Shown: positions 34,463 through 46,000 of the stretch, piece by piece
How positions within the stretch are numbered: the stretch's first letter is position 1
Layout: every line of letters starts with the position of its first letter
Assembly (NCBI GenBank): GCA_021018995.1
Contig: CM037590.1
Span: forward strand, 72,635,597 to 72,699,596
DNA length: 64,000 nt
Source: Chloranthus sessilifolius
Taxonomy: Eukaryota; Streptophyta; Magnoliopsida; Chloranthales; Chloranthaceae
Direction of reading: 5' to 3'
Notes under the pieces: generated by a model
What the model was told of the DNA's origin: nothing
Seen by the model: only the letters and a program-made list of their open reading frames with translations
Database searches by the model: none
Program-made: the position numbers and the translations under genes

Positions 34463-34701
34463 CAATTACAACCCAAATTTTCTTAAACCTTTTTAATAGA
34501 GATAGAGAAGCCGGTTCGCATCGTAGATCGAATGGAGAGGCTCATTAAGGGTAAATCCGTACGCTTCATCAAAATATAGTGGTAACACCACACACTAAAG
34601 GAAACCACTTAGAAACGGGAAGCCGAGATTATGGAAAAGTATACAGCTCATCACCGTAGGTACGTAATTTTCGATGACGAAAATATTATAAGGGGGGAGA
34701 A
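34463..34701 (+). pseudogene. Chromovirus chromodomain remnant joined to an LTR-start fragment
   Basis: 34463-34498 repeats the first 35 bp of the LTR that starts at 34702 (ACCCAAATTTTCTTAAACC). It runs straight into text coding EKPVRIVDRMERLIKG and then a degraded chromodomain C-terminus ending REAEIMEKY. The PPT-like AAGGGGGGAGAA follows. Gag and most of pol are missing, so a large internal deletion joined LTR start and chromodomain. Confidence 0.65.
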
Positions 34702-35400
34702 TGTAATGACCCAAATTTTCTTAAACCTTTTTAATAGTGATATATGTGTTTTTACACTATGCACGGTGATATCACTCTACACTAGAACCTACCCTTTTTT
34801 GGAAAATTCTATTTAAGTTATGTAACTCTTTTCTTCTTTTCTTATTCTAATCTTTTAAGAAACTCTGGCCATCTCTTATTCTTTTCATCTCTTAAGAAAC
34901 CCTAGCTGTCATAAATTCTTCTTTTCAACTCATCCCTTTCTAAAACTCCTTAATCTCTTCCTTAAAAACTCATGTCCATTCTTTTACAACAACCATCGTG
35001 ATCTATTTTCACCATCAAGATCAAGGAGGAAGAAGACGAAGTCTCGAACGGAGCATCGTATTGGACATCGATTTATTCAACTCTAATTGCTGTAGATCTA
35101 CCGTTCATGCTTTAAGAGATGGGTACCCATCAATCCATTCCTTTCCTCTCAGATACTGTCTAGTAGGGTACTGTTGGTGCGTACTTTTTCTGGGTTCCTC
35201 TCAGTTCCTGTTGAATCAGTGGCTTTCAATTCTGTCCTAGTGGTCTTTAGCGATGCAGCATTTGAAATGTTACGAATAAAGGGATATTCTAAGGAGGTTT
35301 CTAATTTATTGCGATCGCCAGCTGCAGATATTTATCGACGCTGCAACACGTCAATGATCATGCTTAAGAGCGAGTATGGGTTACTTCTACACTAAATCGT
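34702..35400 (+). repeat. LTR of a deleted chromovirus, right end not found
   Basis: Starts TGTAATGACCCAAATTTTC after a GGGGGG-containing purine tract. A TATA-like CTATTTAAGT lies near 34808, followed by a CT-rich leader. No matching GGGTCATTACA-type end was found downstream, so it is truncated or overwritten. The real right limit is unknown. Confidence 0.6.
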
Positions 35401-35529
35401 CCACCTACGAATGCCAGCAGCATTCGTTTTCTTAGGTTAGATAGTTTAGTTTCCTTTTTATTTCCCTTTATGGTTATAATTCTAGTCAGTTTAGACTTCC
35501 CTGATTCTGTTATGAATTTGGTTATATAG

Positions 35530-36110
35530 GTTTATTCCATTCCGGTTAGGAGTCTAGTTAATGTTGATTTCCTAATTCTATTAGAAGTCTAATTAATATT
35601 AGTTTCCCAATACTACTAGAAGTCCAGTTAATTTCAGTCTCCTATTGGTACAAAGAATACATGTGTAATAGTTCTGGTGAAACTTTAATTAGTTCGGACA
35701 TACTAATTGTATTAAGATTCTAATTAAATCAGGTAGAACAATTCTATTAAAGTTCTAACTAAAGCAATTATAACAGTCCTGTTAGAATTCTAATTGAGAT
35801 AAAAGACTGATTTTACTGAAACTCTAATTTAAGCAAAGGAATTAATGCTATTGAAATCCAATTAAAACAATCTCTAATTAAAACAATGAATTAACTATGC
35901 TAAAAAAATCTAATTGGAGCAACCAAATTAATTCTATTAAATTATAATTAAAGCAATGAATTGATCAATTAAATTTAGATTTAAAGAGATTAATCAGCCA
36001 TACTAAGATTTAAGACACTTAAGTAATTAAGCATGCTAAAATAAAATAAACCTACTAATCAATTATACTAAAAGTATAAAACTAAAGCAGTTAATTAATT
36101 CTAAAATTCC
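35530..36110 (+). repeat. AT-rich degenerate minisatellite, about 35-40 bp unit
   Basis: Variants of CTATTAGAAGTCTAATTAAT, with AAGCAATTAATT or TTTCCTAA spacers, recur through 35530-36110. Copies are heavily diverged. No coding potential. Confidence 0.6.
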
Positions 36111-36955
36111 TAAAGAAAAAAAAGGGATTTAGGCCCGCTATGCTAAGGAGGATTGGCCTCGTTCCCGAGTACCCTCTGTAAGCTTCCTTGGGCAAATCGG
36201 GTGGCTAGATTAATGACAAATTGATTTTTGGACCGTAAAATAGTATTTTGGGTTTTTCAAAGTTGATTTCAGAATAATAATTATGAATTAAATTGTAAAC
36301 TAGAATTATAAAAGTAGAATTAATATTTAGGATTTTTTAAAGTATTAAAATAGGGAATTAAAATTATAATTTAAATTTTGAGGACTGAATTCGGGTCTGA
36401 AATCAGAAAATCAGGTCATATGATTAAGGATTGGTTCTAAATCGGAAGATTAGAACCATAAATTAATGATAGGACTGTAGATCGAGATTTTATAACTGAA
36501 TTAAAGTCTAGGATCGATGTATCGGACCGACAAATTAAGGACTAGTTATAGAAACAGAGAACTTGAACCAGATATATGGAGTTTCGATTCGAAAAGGGTG
36601 CTACGATCTAAGACTAAAAATAAAAATTAATAGAATCCCTAGATCTAGATACTAAAAGCTATGGTTGTAGATAAAAAAAAATTAATTCCTTACCTAGGGT
36701 CAGGGCTGTAGAGGAGAATTATCCAAAGCTCGAAATTTAAATCTCGAGATCATGGCTTGGTCTCTCTCTATGTTCGTTCTATTCTCAGAATTTTCAATCG
36801 CTCGAATTCTAAAAAAAGTCCAAAAAAGTCCAGCCAAAAAAGTCCAACCCCTGAGTCAAATTGAAGAAAAGCTTTTATTGGTTTTTCCTCAATTACGCGC
36901 CCAGTTTCTGGTGTTTAACCGAATTACGGGCCTACTTATCGGCACTTAATCGCTC

Positions 36956-37002
36956 TGAGTCGGTACCGACTCAGTGAGCGACCGGCTGACTTGCTCAGCA
37001 AG
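36956..37002. promoter_or_regulatory. Two adjacent palindromes in U3 of element C
   Basis: TGAGTCGGTACCGACTCA (36956-36973) is an 18-bp perfect palindrome. ACTTGCTCAGCAAGT (36988-37002) is a 7-bp inverted pair around one base. They sit upstream, on minus, of the presumed TATA box. Possible dimeric factor sites or hairpins. Confidence 0.6.
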
Positions 37003-37338
37003 TTTCCCAGTCCTAACATAATTAGTGCTAATTACGTGCGTGATGGGAGGTGCGCAATCTGATTAAGCATTTAGTCATAAGCGCTTAATCAAGGAAACTT
37101 AAGGGTCAAGGGTAGTGAGACTAGGTCGGGCATAGGCCAATTGCGCGTTGGTTGAGTGGCGCTTAATCTGATCATGCATCTGATTTCAAGCACGTGATCG
37201 AGTCTCGAATAAGTCTGAGAAAGGAAGTTGTCTAAAAGGAGGACTGATTGCGCCCTTGTGGTGTGGCGTGCATTCGAATTACGCGCGGGGTTTCATGCAC
37301 TTAATTCGGGGTTGTCCGAGTCTGGTCTCTAGACTGAA

Positions 37339-37478
37339 ATGCAAGACTATTATTTTAGTCTGCATTGTGACTATATACTATTGTTTCAGTATATAGTCTC
37401 CCTACTTCGGGATCTAAGCCATAGAGCTATTGTTTCAGCCTACGTTCAGCCATGTACGATTGTTTCAGTGCATGGTTC
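37339..37478 (-). promoter_or_regulatory. Row of four hairpins with a shared loop in U3
   Basis: Loops reading ATTGTTTC (one ATTATTTT) on plus are enclosed by different stems. 37339-37365 has ATGCA(a)GACT with AGTC(t)GCAT. 37369-37398 has GACTATATACT with AGTATATAGTC, 11 bp perfect. 37420-37443 is a weak bulged stem. 37451-37474 has CATGTAC with GTGCATG, one wobble. Only the loop is conserved, so stems have changed on both sides together. Confidence 0.72.
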
Positions 37479-37551
37479 CCATATCATAAAAAGGTGAAAG
37501 GTTGACCGAACAAAAAGTATATCTCGAGAAGCCAAAATGGAGGTGTCTACA

Positions 37552-37567
37552 GATGCCCCTCTTCGGC
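37552..37567 (-). promoter_or_regulatory. Polypurine tract of element C
   Basis: On plus GATGCCCCTCTTCGGC; on minus GCCGAAGAGGGGCATC, directly before TGTAGACACC. Matches the element B tract. Confidence 0.8.
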
Positions 37568-39207
37568 GCTCTCTTGCAAAGTAAGAACGCGTTGAAGAAG
37601 TAGACACCCCTCATTCGAGGTGTCTTCTCGTTTCTCTTAGGAAATCACAAATGTGAATTGGTGATGCTGACATGACATGCTTGGCTTTCTTATCTATCAG
37701 CGCAAGCTAAAATGGAGCATTTGAAGGCCAAATGGTAGCTGTCGAAGGGCACATTCTGGGTCTGTGGGTGAATGGCGCATCCTGTTACATGGCGTGAGCA
37801 AATAGAGAGATTTTACACAATCGAGGTACCGGGACGTCAATCAAATGTCCAAAACAAGGTCCAGGGATCGATAATATAAAAGAGATGAAGTATCATGTAA
37901 TATCGAAGGCTTTTGCAAGTCATATCAGATCGGGCCCGTCAATGCTCACACCAATGCGCGTCAGGAGTTCCTTTTCCAATAGACATTTGTTAGTTCTTAG
38001 ATTAAATATACTCAATGTTTGGCTTCCCAGGGGAGTGGTTGGTTTGGGATAGTAATTGAAGTGGGGGTCTTGTGAGGTGTGCTCAGTTGAATACTGCGCA
38101 GTGGCATGTGCGCATGATTCATTTAGAGTTCGGAGGTCGGTAAATTGGGAATTTTACTTCTAATGTGTCTGAACTAATGATGTTGCATAGTGGCGTATGC
38201 GCTCGACCCAATTCCGCATAGTGGGATATGCTCTTGATTGCAAGTTCAGGGGTTGGTCTGTAAATTGGGAATTCTAAGTTAGGCGTCTGAACAAATAATT
38301 TTGCGCAGTGACATATGTGCTCGATCTAATTTTGCACAATGGGATATGTGCTTGATTGCAAGTTCAAAGGTCTTAGGAATTAAAAGTCGGGTTCAAGTGT
38401 AATTTATTGTGCGCAGGTGATGGGGCGCTTAATCAAAAATTTTGGCATTTAAAGGAAGGTGAATTGGGTCTATTTGTCTTATTGCTTTGTTATTTTTTTT
38501 GTTTCTCTTTTTTTTTGGTAGTTTTTTTTTTCCTTTTGAAGTAAGAGATTTTGTTTTGTGAAATAAAGGTTTTTTTTTTTTTTTTTTTGCAATAAAGAGG
38601 TTTTGAGATTTTGAAATTTTAGGGGTTTTAACTTAAGATCAATTCGGTGATAAAATGGCAGAAAACATGACTTCTGAGACATTGCTGAGCAGATGCCACA
38701 GGTACCATTATTATGGTTCTTAAGACAACACTTGACATGCCGAATACTACGTCTAACCTTCTCGGCGAATACCCGTCCGTTATTATGGTTGTTAAGACAA
38801 CACTTGACATGCCGACTACTACATCTAACCTTCTCGGCGAGTACTAATGATTGTCTCTTATGGGAGGACTACAGTGATTCGCGAGTCGAGAGAGACGAGT
38901 TTTGAAAACATTTAATTTAATCATAGCTAACTATATTTATAGGTAATATCAATTAATTAAAAAAATGGGTAATACTTACTTGGGGTGATACTTACCTGGG
39001 TTGCATGCAGCTTGTACGGTTCATGGTGGTGTTGTAGAGTCGCGATGAGACTTTGTGGATATTATTGTGATGCAGTGCTCCGGATGTGATGTCGCGATGA
39101 GACTTTTGAGACTTCTTCTCTTCAGGTCTGCTGTGGCAGGACTTGACGGTTGTGATACAATGTCTTGGGATAAATAATGTTGTGATGGGACCTGAGGGTT
39201 GATTCGG

Positions 39208-39238
<31 letters not shown>

Positions 39239-39830
39239 TTCGTTGCCTTAGCGATGGGAGATGAATGAGCTTTCTTTCTTTTCGTCATACGACATGGCAT
39301 GCACTGTCTGAGCTTTCTTTTTAGGTAGCGAGGTTTGCGATGGGATGTCGATTAGACATAGTTAGCAACGGGAAATTGGTAAGATGTTATTGCGCGATGG
39401 AATGTTATTGTCTTTCTTTGGTGGATCTTAGGTTACAAAAGAAATTGTGTCGTGGCTTCGTTGTGATTGACTTCATCTTTGGGCAATTTGTTTTCGGCTT
39501 TTTGCATTGGGTCATGAGGGTATGATTAATTTATTCTGATGGGACTGGGTATTGAGGTGATGTCACATGTGTGCACATTATCGTGATGGGGTCATGAGGG
39601 TATCATGGTAAAGAGTATATGTCTTGTCGCGACAGGAATAGGGGATGATCGATGCTATAGGACGGGTGAATAGGCCTTTCTTTCCTATCGAGATAGTCTG
39701 TGAGGCTACATGATGGGATAAAAGGGTATGACCGCGACGTGATAAAAGAATCTTGGCCGCGATGGGACAGAAGAATCTTAACCAAGATGGGATACAAAGG
39801 TATGAGGGTGTAGATTTTGTCTAAAATCAG
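37568..39830. repeat. 3' region of element C: several minor tandem repeats
   Basis: 38090-38420: about 125-bp unit with GCGCAGTGGCATGTGCGC and GTAAATTGGGAATT, two to three copies. 38700-38845: a 73-74 bp duplication (AAGACAACACTTGACATGCC). 39050-39800: degenerate GCGATGGGAC words at irregular spacing. T-run at 38568-38590 and a GA microsatellite at 39212-39238. No gene recognised. Confidence 0.65.
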
Positions 39831-40711
39831 GTATTACGCACCTATTTTCAGTCGTTCAATACGATTGCGGGCCTGCTTTCAGGCGTGTGATCTCAGGCTT
39901 GACAGGTCATTTACGCGCGTGTATGTGTGCGTACAATTGGATTATGTGCTGTAATCCTTGCGCGTGATTAAAGCGTCACCTGGTCAGTGTACGGTCACTA
40001 TATAGGTGACCTTTCATATTGTGCATTTACAGTGGGTCGTTTAATTGGTTTCTACGGTTCATAGGCTGTGCAAGATCGGAGCGTCGCTCGGATGGCACGG
40101 GCGATGGTTTAATTGCGCACTCGGGTCAGAGCGCGTGTTCTGGATTATGCGCCACGTGAGTGGCGCGTGATCTAATTAAGCACATTTATTTTTATGCGTG
40201 ATTGAGTCCGTACTCTATATAAGCAACAGAGGTTTCATTTGTTTTTTATTCTAGTTTAGTCTCAAGTTTTGACCTTTTCTAAATATCTCATATTCTGAAA
40301 TTCATATTTTAGTGATATCAAGCGATCCGACCATCCGATTGGGATATCGTTTCTTCCTATATTCGTTATTTCACATGATCTCCGTCCCGAAGTAATGCTC
40401 GTGGACGGTGTTATTCTGGGAGTGGGCCATATTTGGAATGAGGGCACTAGTCTTCACATTGATCCCTTTTAAGGAGTAGTGAAGGCAGCGTTGAAGCGGC
40501 GGCGGTGGAGGAGGCGAAGATGGCGAAAGAGAAGGGGTAAAAAGTGGGGGGATGTATTTCCCAACCAATGCTCCTTAAAGTCTCTGATTGGACGTTTCAA
40601 GTAGAATTTGCTCCCCGCTTCGTCTCAGTTTCGAACCCAGTTTTAGTTTTGGGTTGTAGGTTAAAGTTTTAGGTTTTCAATTTGGGTTGTAAGTTCAGGA
40701 GGTATGCCTCC
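39830..40711 (+). other. Gutted transcription unit 1: promoter, leader and 3' hairpin
   Basis: 39840-40190 has CpG-rich GCGCGTGAT/TTACGCGC words like the passenger promoter at 42585-42910. GGTCAC-TATATAG-GTGACC (39993-40011) places a TATA-like box in a palindrome, and CTCTATATAAGC lies at about 40210. A leader-like stretch follows, with no supported protein, and the unit closes with the hairpin at 40698-40711. It looks like a copy of the passenger unit that has lost its body. Confidence 0.45.
40698..40711 (+). other. 3' hairpin, copy 1
   Basis: GGAGG TATG CCTCC, preceded by GTTGTAAGTTCA and followed by GGTGATAATTGTAAAA. Confidence 0.65.
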
Positions 40712-42584
40712 GGTGATAATTGTAAAATTTTAAATTATAAATGAAGGGGCATTTCTTTTGTTCTTATTGCGCTTGTTTATCCGTTTAAATTTATTAACGA
40801 ATTAGTTGGATTTATCTAATTGGTTTGACTTAGTTTTAAGGTTTAGTTTAGCTTGGATTTTTTAGGATTCATTTATTCAGGGCTTATCCTGATGTTAATT
40901 CGTCTTATTGAGTCTGGTTTAGAGAATTTATTTGATTCTATTTGATTAGTTGGGGGCATTTTTCCAAACCAATCAGGGTCTCACTCTAGAGAATTATTAT
41001 TGTTTTTTTTCTTATTATTTAATTTAAAGTTTTTGTTGGTTTAAGGTTTGATCATAACTTGAGTTTTAGTCTTTTGTTTGTGTTCAACATGAGGTTGAAA
41101 AAGTGTGAGTTTTCAAAGGTTCTAGATAGGTGTTAAATATCTAAATCTTATTGGTTTATCCATTTTGCTTAGGATCTATGTCTCTCAGGGAGTTAAGTGT
41201 TGTGTAATTATTAGTTCATCTATGTTTGTCATGGATTGTGGTCTTTCAGGGGGTATGTGCTTGGTTTAGATTAGATTAGATTATATTAGAAGGGTTTAAA
41301 GATATAACACTTGTCATTCTATGGTTTAGGGAGTATAGTTTATAAATGTGTGAGCCAAAAGTTTTGGGCTCTTGTTTTTTTATTAGTTTAAGTTTGGGAT
41401 TAAAAGTTTTGAGGCATTCTTTTAGGGCATTTTTTTTATATTAATTAATGTCTTTTCTTCCCTTCTCTTTTGTATCCCAGGTATTAGACTCGAAGAATTA
41501 TGTTTATTGTATGGGCTCTTGAGAATGAACGGGATTGGGAATGCAAGGTAGCGGTCGAATTGCTGTCATATTGAGGGAAGAGATGGAGAAGAAAAAGGTG
41601 GTAGAAAGGAAAGTCAAGGAAAAGGCAGGGTCAGAATTCTCGTGATCAATGCCTATTTTTCCTCGGTAGGCTCTGCAGATTCAACATTCGTTGCTCCTCC
41701 TTTTTCGTGTTTCCAAGGTGAGCTCCTAAGGGTGGATTCTGCAGGTCCAAGGTGGCTTTTCATGAGCCACTCTTTCTTTTCTGTCGTCTCGGTGCAAGGG
41801 GAAGAGGTTGTTACGGCTAGATTTCGTTCAGGGCGCCTCCTTTCTCTGGGTTTCTCCGAGATCTCTAGTTTCCCGAATAAATTCGGATTCAGGGATTGCC
41901 TGAACGTGCAGATTTTAAGTTTCTTGTTTTAAGTTGTATATTCAGAGGGTATGCCCTCGGTGTATTTTATAATTATTTATTTATTTATGAAGTGATTATG
42001 ATTTTAATTCTTTTGTAAATTCCAGTTTAGTTTGTTTTGTAGCTCATTTGATTTATTTGGAGTCTGAGATTTATTTGTTTAATTTCTTTATTCTGGATTG
42101 GGGCATGTTAGGAGTATTTCTTTTGTTTTGATTTAGTTTGAGCTTAGTTGGAGTGTATAAATGATGAGGACATTTTTGTTTGGTCTTAGTGTACAGACAA
42201 AAAAAGGGGGCATTTTTCTCTTTTGGTTGTTTAATTAATAGTAAATGGGGTTGTGTGTGATATGAGGGTATTCTTTTTAGTTTTAGATCGATGTTAGTTG
42301 AGACAAAAATTTGTATTTAGCTTTGGTCTTAGTTTGGGGCAAGTTTCCTTCTTTTTTTATATTTTTTTCTTTAGTTTTGGTTGGGGTGTGCGAACGGTGT
42401 CGGGGCATTCTGCTCATTTTAGGGCATATATTTCTCCAAGTTAGGAGTATTCTTAGATCAGTCTTGACAAGGAGATGGTTTGGACAGGTAATTGGTCTTA
42501 GGAATCTTCTAGTTTAGGTCTGTGAAAGTGCTATTTTGTATCCGTTGCGCGTATCCCTCTGGGTATTTAAATTAATTGCATGCC
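40712..42584. other. T-rich intergenic sequence with gutted unit 2
   Basis: T-rich sequence with repeated GGGGCATTT and AGTTTAGTTT words. 41500-41930 is less AT-biased and may be an exon remnant; it has no recognised domain and ends in hairpin copy 2. Confidence 0.4.
41945..41958 (+). other. 3' hairpin, copy 2
   Basis: GAGGG TATG CCCTC, preceded by GTTGTATATTCA and followed by GGTGTATTTTATAATT. The stem differs from copy 1 at two paired positions, and both sides changed. Confidence 0.65.
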
Positions 42585-42923
42585 AAGTTTTAAGCGTGTA
42601 TTCCAAGGCGTTAAGAAGTTTTAAGCGTCAGTGTTCGGTCGTTTAACTGAATTAAATGTCGGGTGAGTGGCACTGGATTAGGGCGGTAGTGGTTACTGTG
42701 GAAGTGATTGTTGATATTCAAGCACACTGGTTCATGCACTTGATGTGATTACGCGCCTAGAAAGTGACGCGCAACCAAGTGGTCGGGTTAGTTTGAGTGG
42801 GCGATGATTAGATTGCACGCTCTAGATAGGTCGTGTAATCTAAATTAAATGCTACTAAGGGGGGGCATGATTGGTTTGAGCGCTTGGATTTAAGCGTGCA
42901 ATTCGACTGTTCCTATAAATGGC
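42585..42923 (+). promoter_or_regulatory. Promoter of the passenger gene
   Basis: TATA box CTATAAATGG at about 42913-42922, 170 bp before the start codon. Upstream are TTACGCGCC, AAGCGTGCAATTCG and GCGCTTGGATTTAAGCG words of the type also found in the element C U3 and in unit 1. Confidence 0.6.
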
Positions 42924-43092
42924 TTAAAGTTTCTCATTTTTATCGCGTGATCCATTTTGGTCTCTGATTCTCTGGTTTTCTTGTTTCCGTGTGCTCTAGT
43001 TTTCGTGTTTTCATGGTATCTTGTGATCCCGTCGTCCGTTTCAGACGTTGTTTCTTCCGTTCTCTTCAGTTTCTCGAGCTCTTTGTTCTACG

Positions 43093-46000
43093 ATGGAGTC
43101 TGAGGGTGGTGGTGGGTGCGATCTTACCCTTTCTAAGTTTGAGAGGATGTTAGAGGTCGAGATAGGTGAGGCTTCCGAGGTCTGGACTAATGTTGTCGGG
43201 GAGGCGGATGTTAGGGAGGTAGTTGGAGAGGAGGTATTGGAGTTTGACCAATCGGTGGTCAGGGAGGAGGTGCTCGAGGTTGAGCAGGGGATTATTGAGG
43301 GTGAGAGAGTTGAGGGTGAGGGAGCTGAGGGTGTAGCTGCGGAGCATCCAGATTGCAGGCACTTCCCGTTGGAGGATTTCTTTACTTGAGGCCAGGTAAG
43401 CACTCACGAGCAAGAGTTCTTCCATTTCCTTAGTGACTTAGGTCATGACAGAGGCTTATTAGGATTTGAAACCCTTCTAATTTATGTCAAACCTGCATTA
43501 ATGATTGATTGTGTGCTCACTCATGCATCATGATTGCATCTAGGGGTAGGTTATGTTTCTACTCAATTGTTCTTATCACGTTTTCCATGTTTATTATAAA
43601 TTGTTATTGTGTTTGGGGCATATTTGACTTGCTTTTAGTTTTAAACTCGTTTGTCTTCCGTCGTAGGTATGTGTTAGTCTTACTATATTATTGTTTTGTG
43701 TTTAGCAGCAATAAGGAGCCCCTTGGTGGCACCGGCATGGGCCAGTCTCACTCATGCTTGGTGTCATGCCTTACCGGAGTTTCAGCAGGCACGGCTAGTG
43801 TCTTTTGGTTTCGGACCGATCCTGGAGTTGGAGCCATTTCAGGCCGATCGTGGCCTGATCACAACGATCTTAGAGAGGTGGAGGGAGGAGCATTAGGTGC
43901 TCCTCTTTCCAGTAGGCATGATGTTGCCGACTCCAGAGGACTGGGTCCGTATCACCGGTCTGCATTTTGAGGGTAAGCCAATCACTGGGCGGATGGCAGG
44001 ACATTATTTAGAAGTGTGTGAGGAGATCTTGGGTGTGTCGTATAGGTCGAGTGGCTCGGGGCCAGGTATAGTTCGAGTCACTTAGTTTTTCGATACATTT
44101 GTAAGTGGCTTCATCCCCTCGAGGCGCCATTCGGAGGCGAAGGCGACCTATGTGGCCTGTTCTATAGTAGTGGTGGGTCGGGAGCCCATGGTGGAGCCGG
44201 GGTTGGCTGTGGATAGGGTCTTCGAGCGTTCCTGATGCACTTCCTTGGTGCCATTCTTTTCTCTTCCTCGACTCGAGGATGCATCACTGAATTATTTTTT
44301 ATGGTACTTGGGGATTTGGATCGAGTCCCTACCTATGAGTGGGGTGCAGCTGCACTGGCGCATCTCTATGAGTAGCTTTACCGTCGAGGCCAAGGCGTCG
44401 CATCGATCGGAGGTTTCCTTCCATTCATCCAGGTGAGTTTTAATTAATTAATGTCATGAGGTCCTTAGTTTGGTTAATTTTAGGCCTTTTAATGGTAAAT
44501 GTTTCTCCTTGTATGTTGCTGTTATTGTTGTTACTTTTCCTTTCAGTTTTGGGCGTATGATCATTTTGCTTTCCTTCGCCCAGGGGTTCCGTTGGAGGTG
44601 AGGTTTACGTTCCCACTGATGCATGTGTGGAGGGAGGCGTTGAGGGGTCATCGCTGGTTTTCTGATCTTCAGACCACGTGCGGCCTCTTCGAGGACATGC
44701 ATACAGGGCAGGTATAAATCGTCATGCGTATGCTTCTTTTGTTTTAGTGTTTTAGGATCTGAGTCTTCATTGAGGGTTGATTAATTTGTTTGGTTGTAGG
44801 TGATTTGGAGGCCGTATGAGGACGAGGAGGATGCGGAGGTGCCGGTGATTCAGTCTGGTCAGCCTTTCTTCGATGTGGACATATGGGTCAATTGTTTTAA
44901 GAGGGTGGAGATGATCCACACTTTTTGCATGGTACGGTAGCTGAGGCTTGCTCAGGGAGTCCCTCCAGGGATTCACCACAGAGTGGCGAAGAGGATGACC
45001 AGCCCTCCTAGCCAGAATTTCACTGCGCTAATTGCTCTTCAGATAGTGGATTTTAGAGTTGGGGGGACTAGAGTTAGAGGGGCACGCGACGAGGCGGACG
45101 CCCGGGAGTATGCGCGGTGGGTTAGTGCATTGGGTGACGGGTGCCTCTTCACACGTCCCTTCCATGGGAGTGGCTCTTTCGCGATTGGAGGGTTGGCTGC
45201 ATTAGAGCAGGGCCATCTCACTGCGAGCGTGTGAGGGGCATTATACGCTCTCCACATGGCGATGGAGCGGATGGGGTGTGCTCCTTGTCCGGATGAGGAG
45301 ATGCTGCAGTCTTTAGCCTCCTCAGTCACTCAGGCCAGGGGAGCGGAGGATGAGTTGGGGATTCGGTTAGAGGAGGCTCAACAACTCCTGGTGAGTTAAT
45401 TTGTGACTTTTTTATTATGATGTGGACTTAGTCTTCTGGTCATTCTGAGGTGGTTGTGGTGTCTGTTTTATTTTGTATTGGACAGTCTGCGAGGGAGGAT
45501 GAGGTCGCTCGTCAGACAGCGATGATCGAGTTGTTATGTAGTCAGCAATAGGCCGGTCGAGAGGTGGAGGCCAGCCTACGATCTGAGATTGACCGATTGG
45601 TAAGTGTCTTTACAATTTTGCATTGTTAGCATCGTGAGTTTGTCAACTAATATGTTTATTGTTATTTGTAGAGAGCTGAGCTGGTTGTCGAAGGTCCCAT
45701 TCCGACATTCGATCTGTCTTCAGTTGCCTCCTCCAGTCGGGAGGATCCAGCAATGGCTCAGCTTCGGGCCGAGCTAGATCATTGGGTAAGTTTAATTCAA
45801 TCTTTTGCCTGATTTGTGTCATTGCATTAGTTTATTGGGTGTTGTTGTTCAGCTTTCTTAGTAGTTTACTAATAGCATGTGGTATTTCAACGTCAGGTTG
45901 TCGAGGATCTTCAGGCGATGGAGGCGACTGCTGCCTCTCTACGCCCTGAGAGTTAGGTATAGTTTTTTTTTTAGTGTGATTTAGTTTAGGTTATTTTATC

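Larger units (their letters stand above)
36120..37551 (-). repeat. 3' LTR of element C, left limit estimated
   Basis: Read on minus, it starts TGTAGACACCTCCATTTTGG at 37551 after a GAGGGGCATC tract. U3 holds a hairpin row (37339-37478), many GCGCTTAATC/AATTACGCGC words and two palindromes (36956-37002). An AATAAAAG box near 36870 may be the TATA element. The CA end was not recognised; 36120 is a guess from composition. Confidence 0.6.

Noticed and set aside
42311..42517. ORF between gutted unit 2 and the passenger promoter
   Set aside because: T-rich hydrophobic translation with no support; typical chance ORF.
43041..43425. Minus-strand Ser/Thr/Pro-rich ORFs
   Set aside because: Antisense of the acidic first exon of the passenger gene; no independent support.
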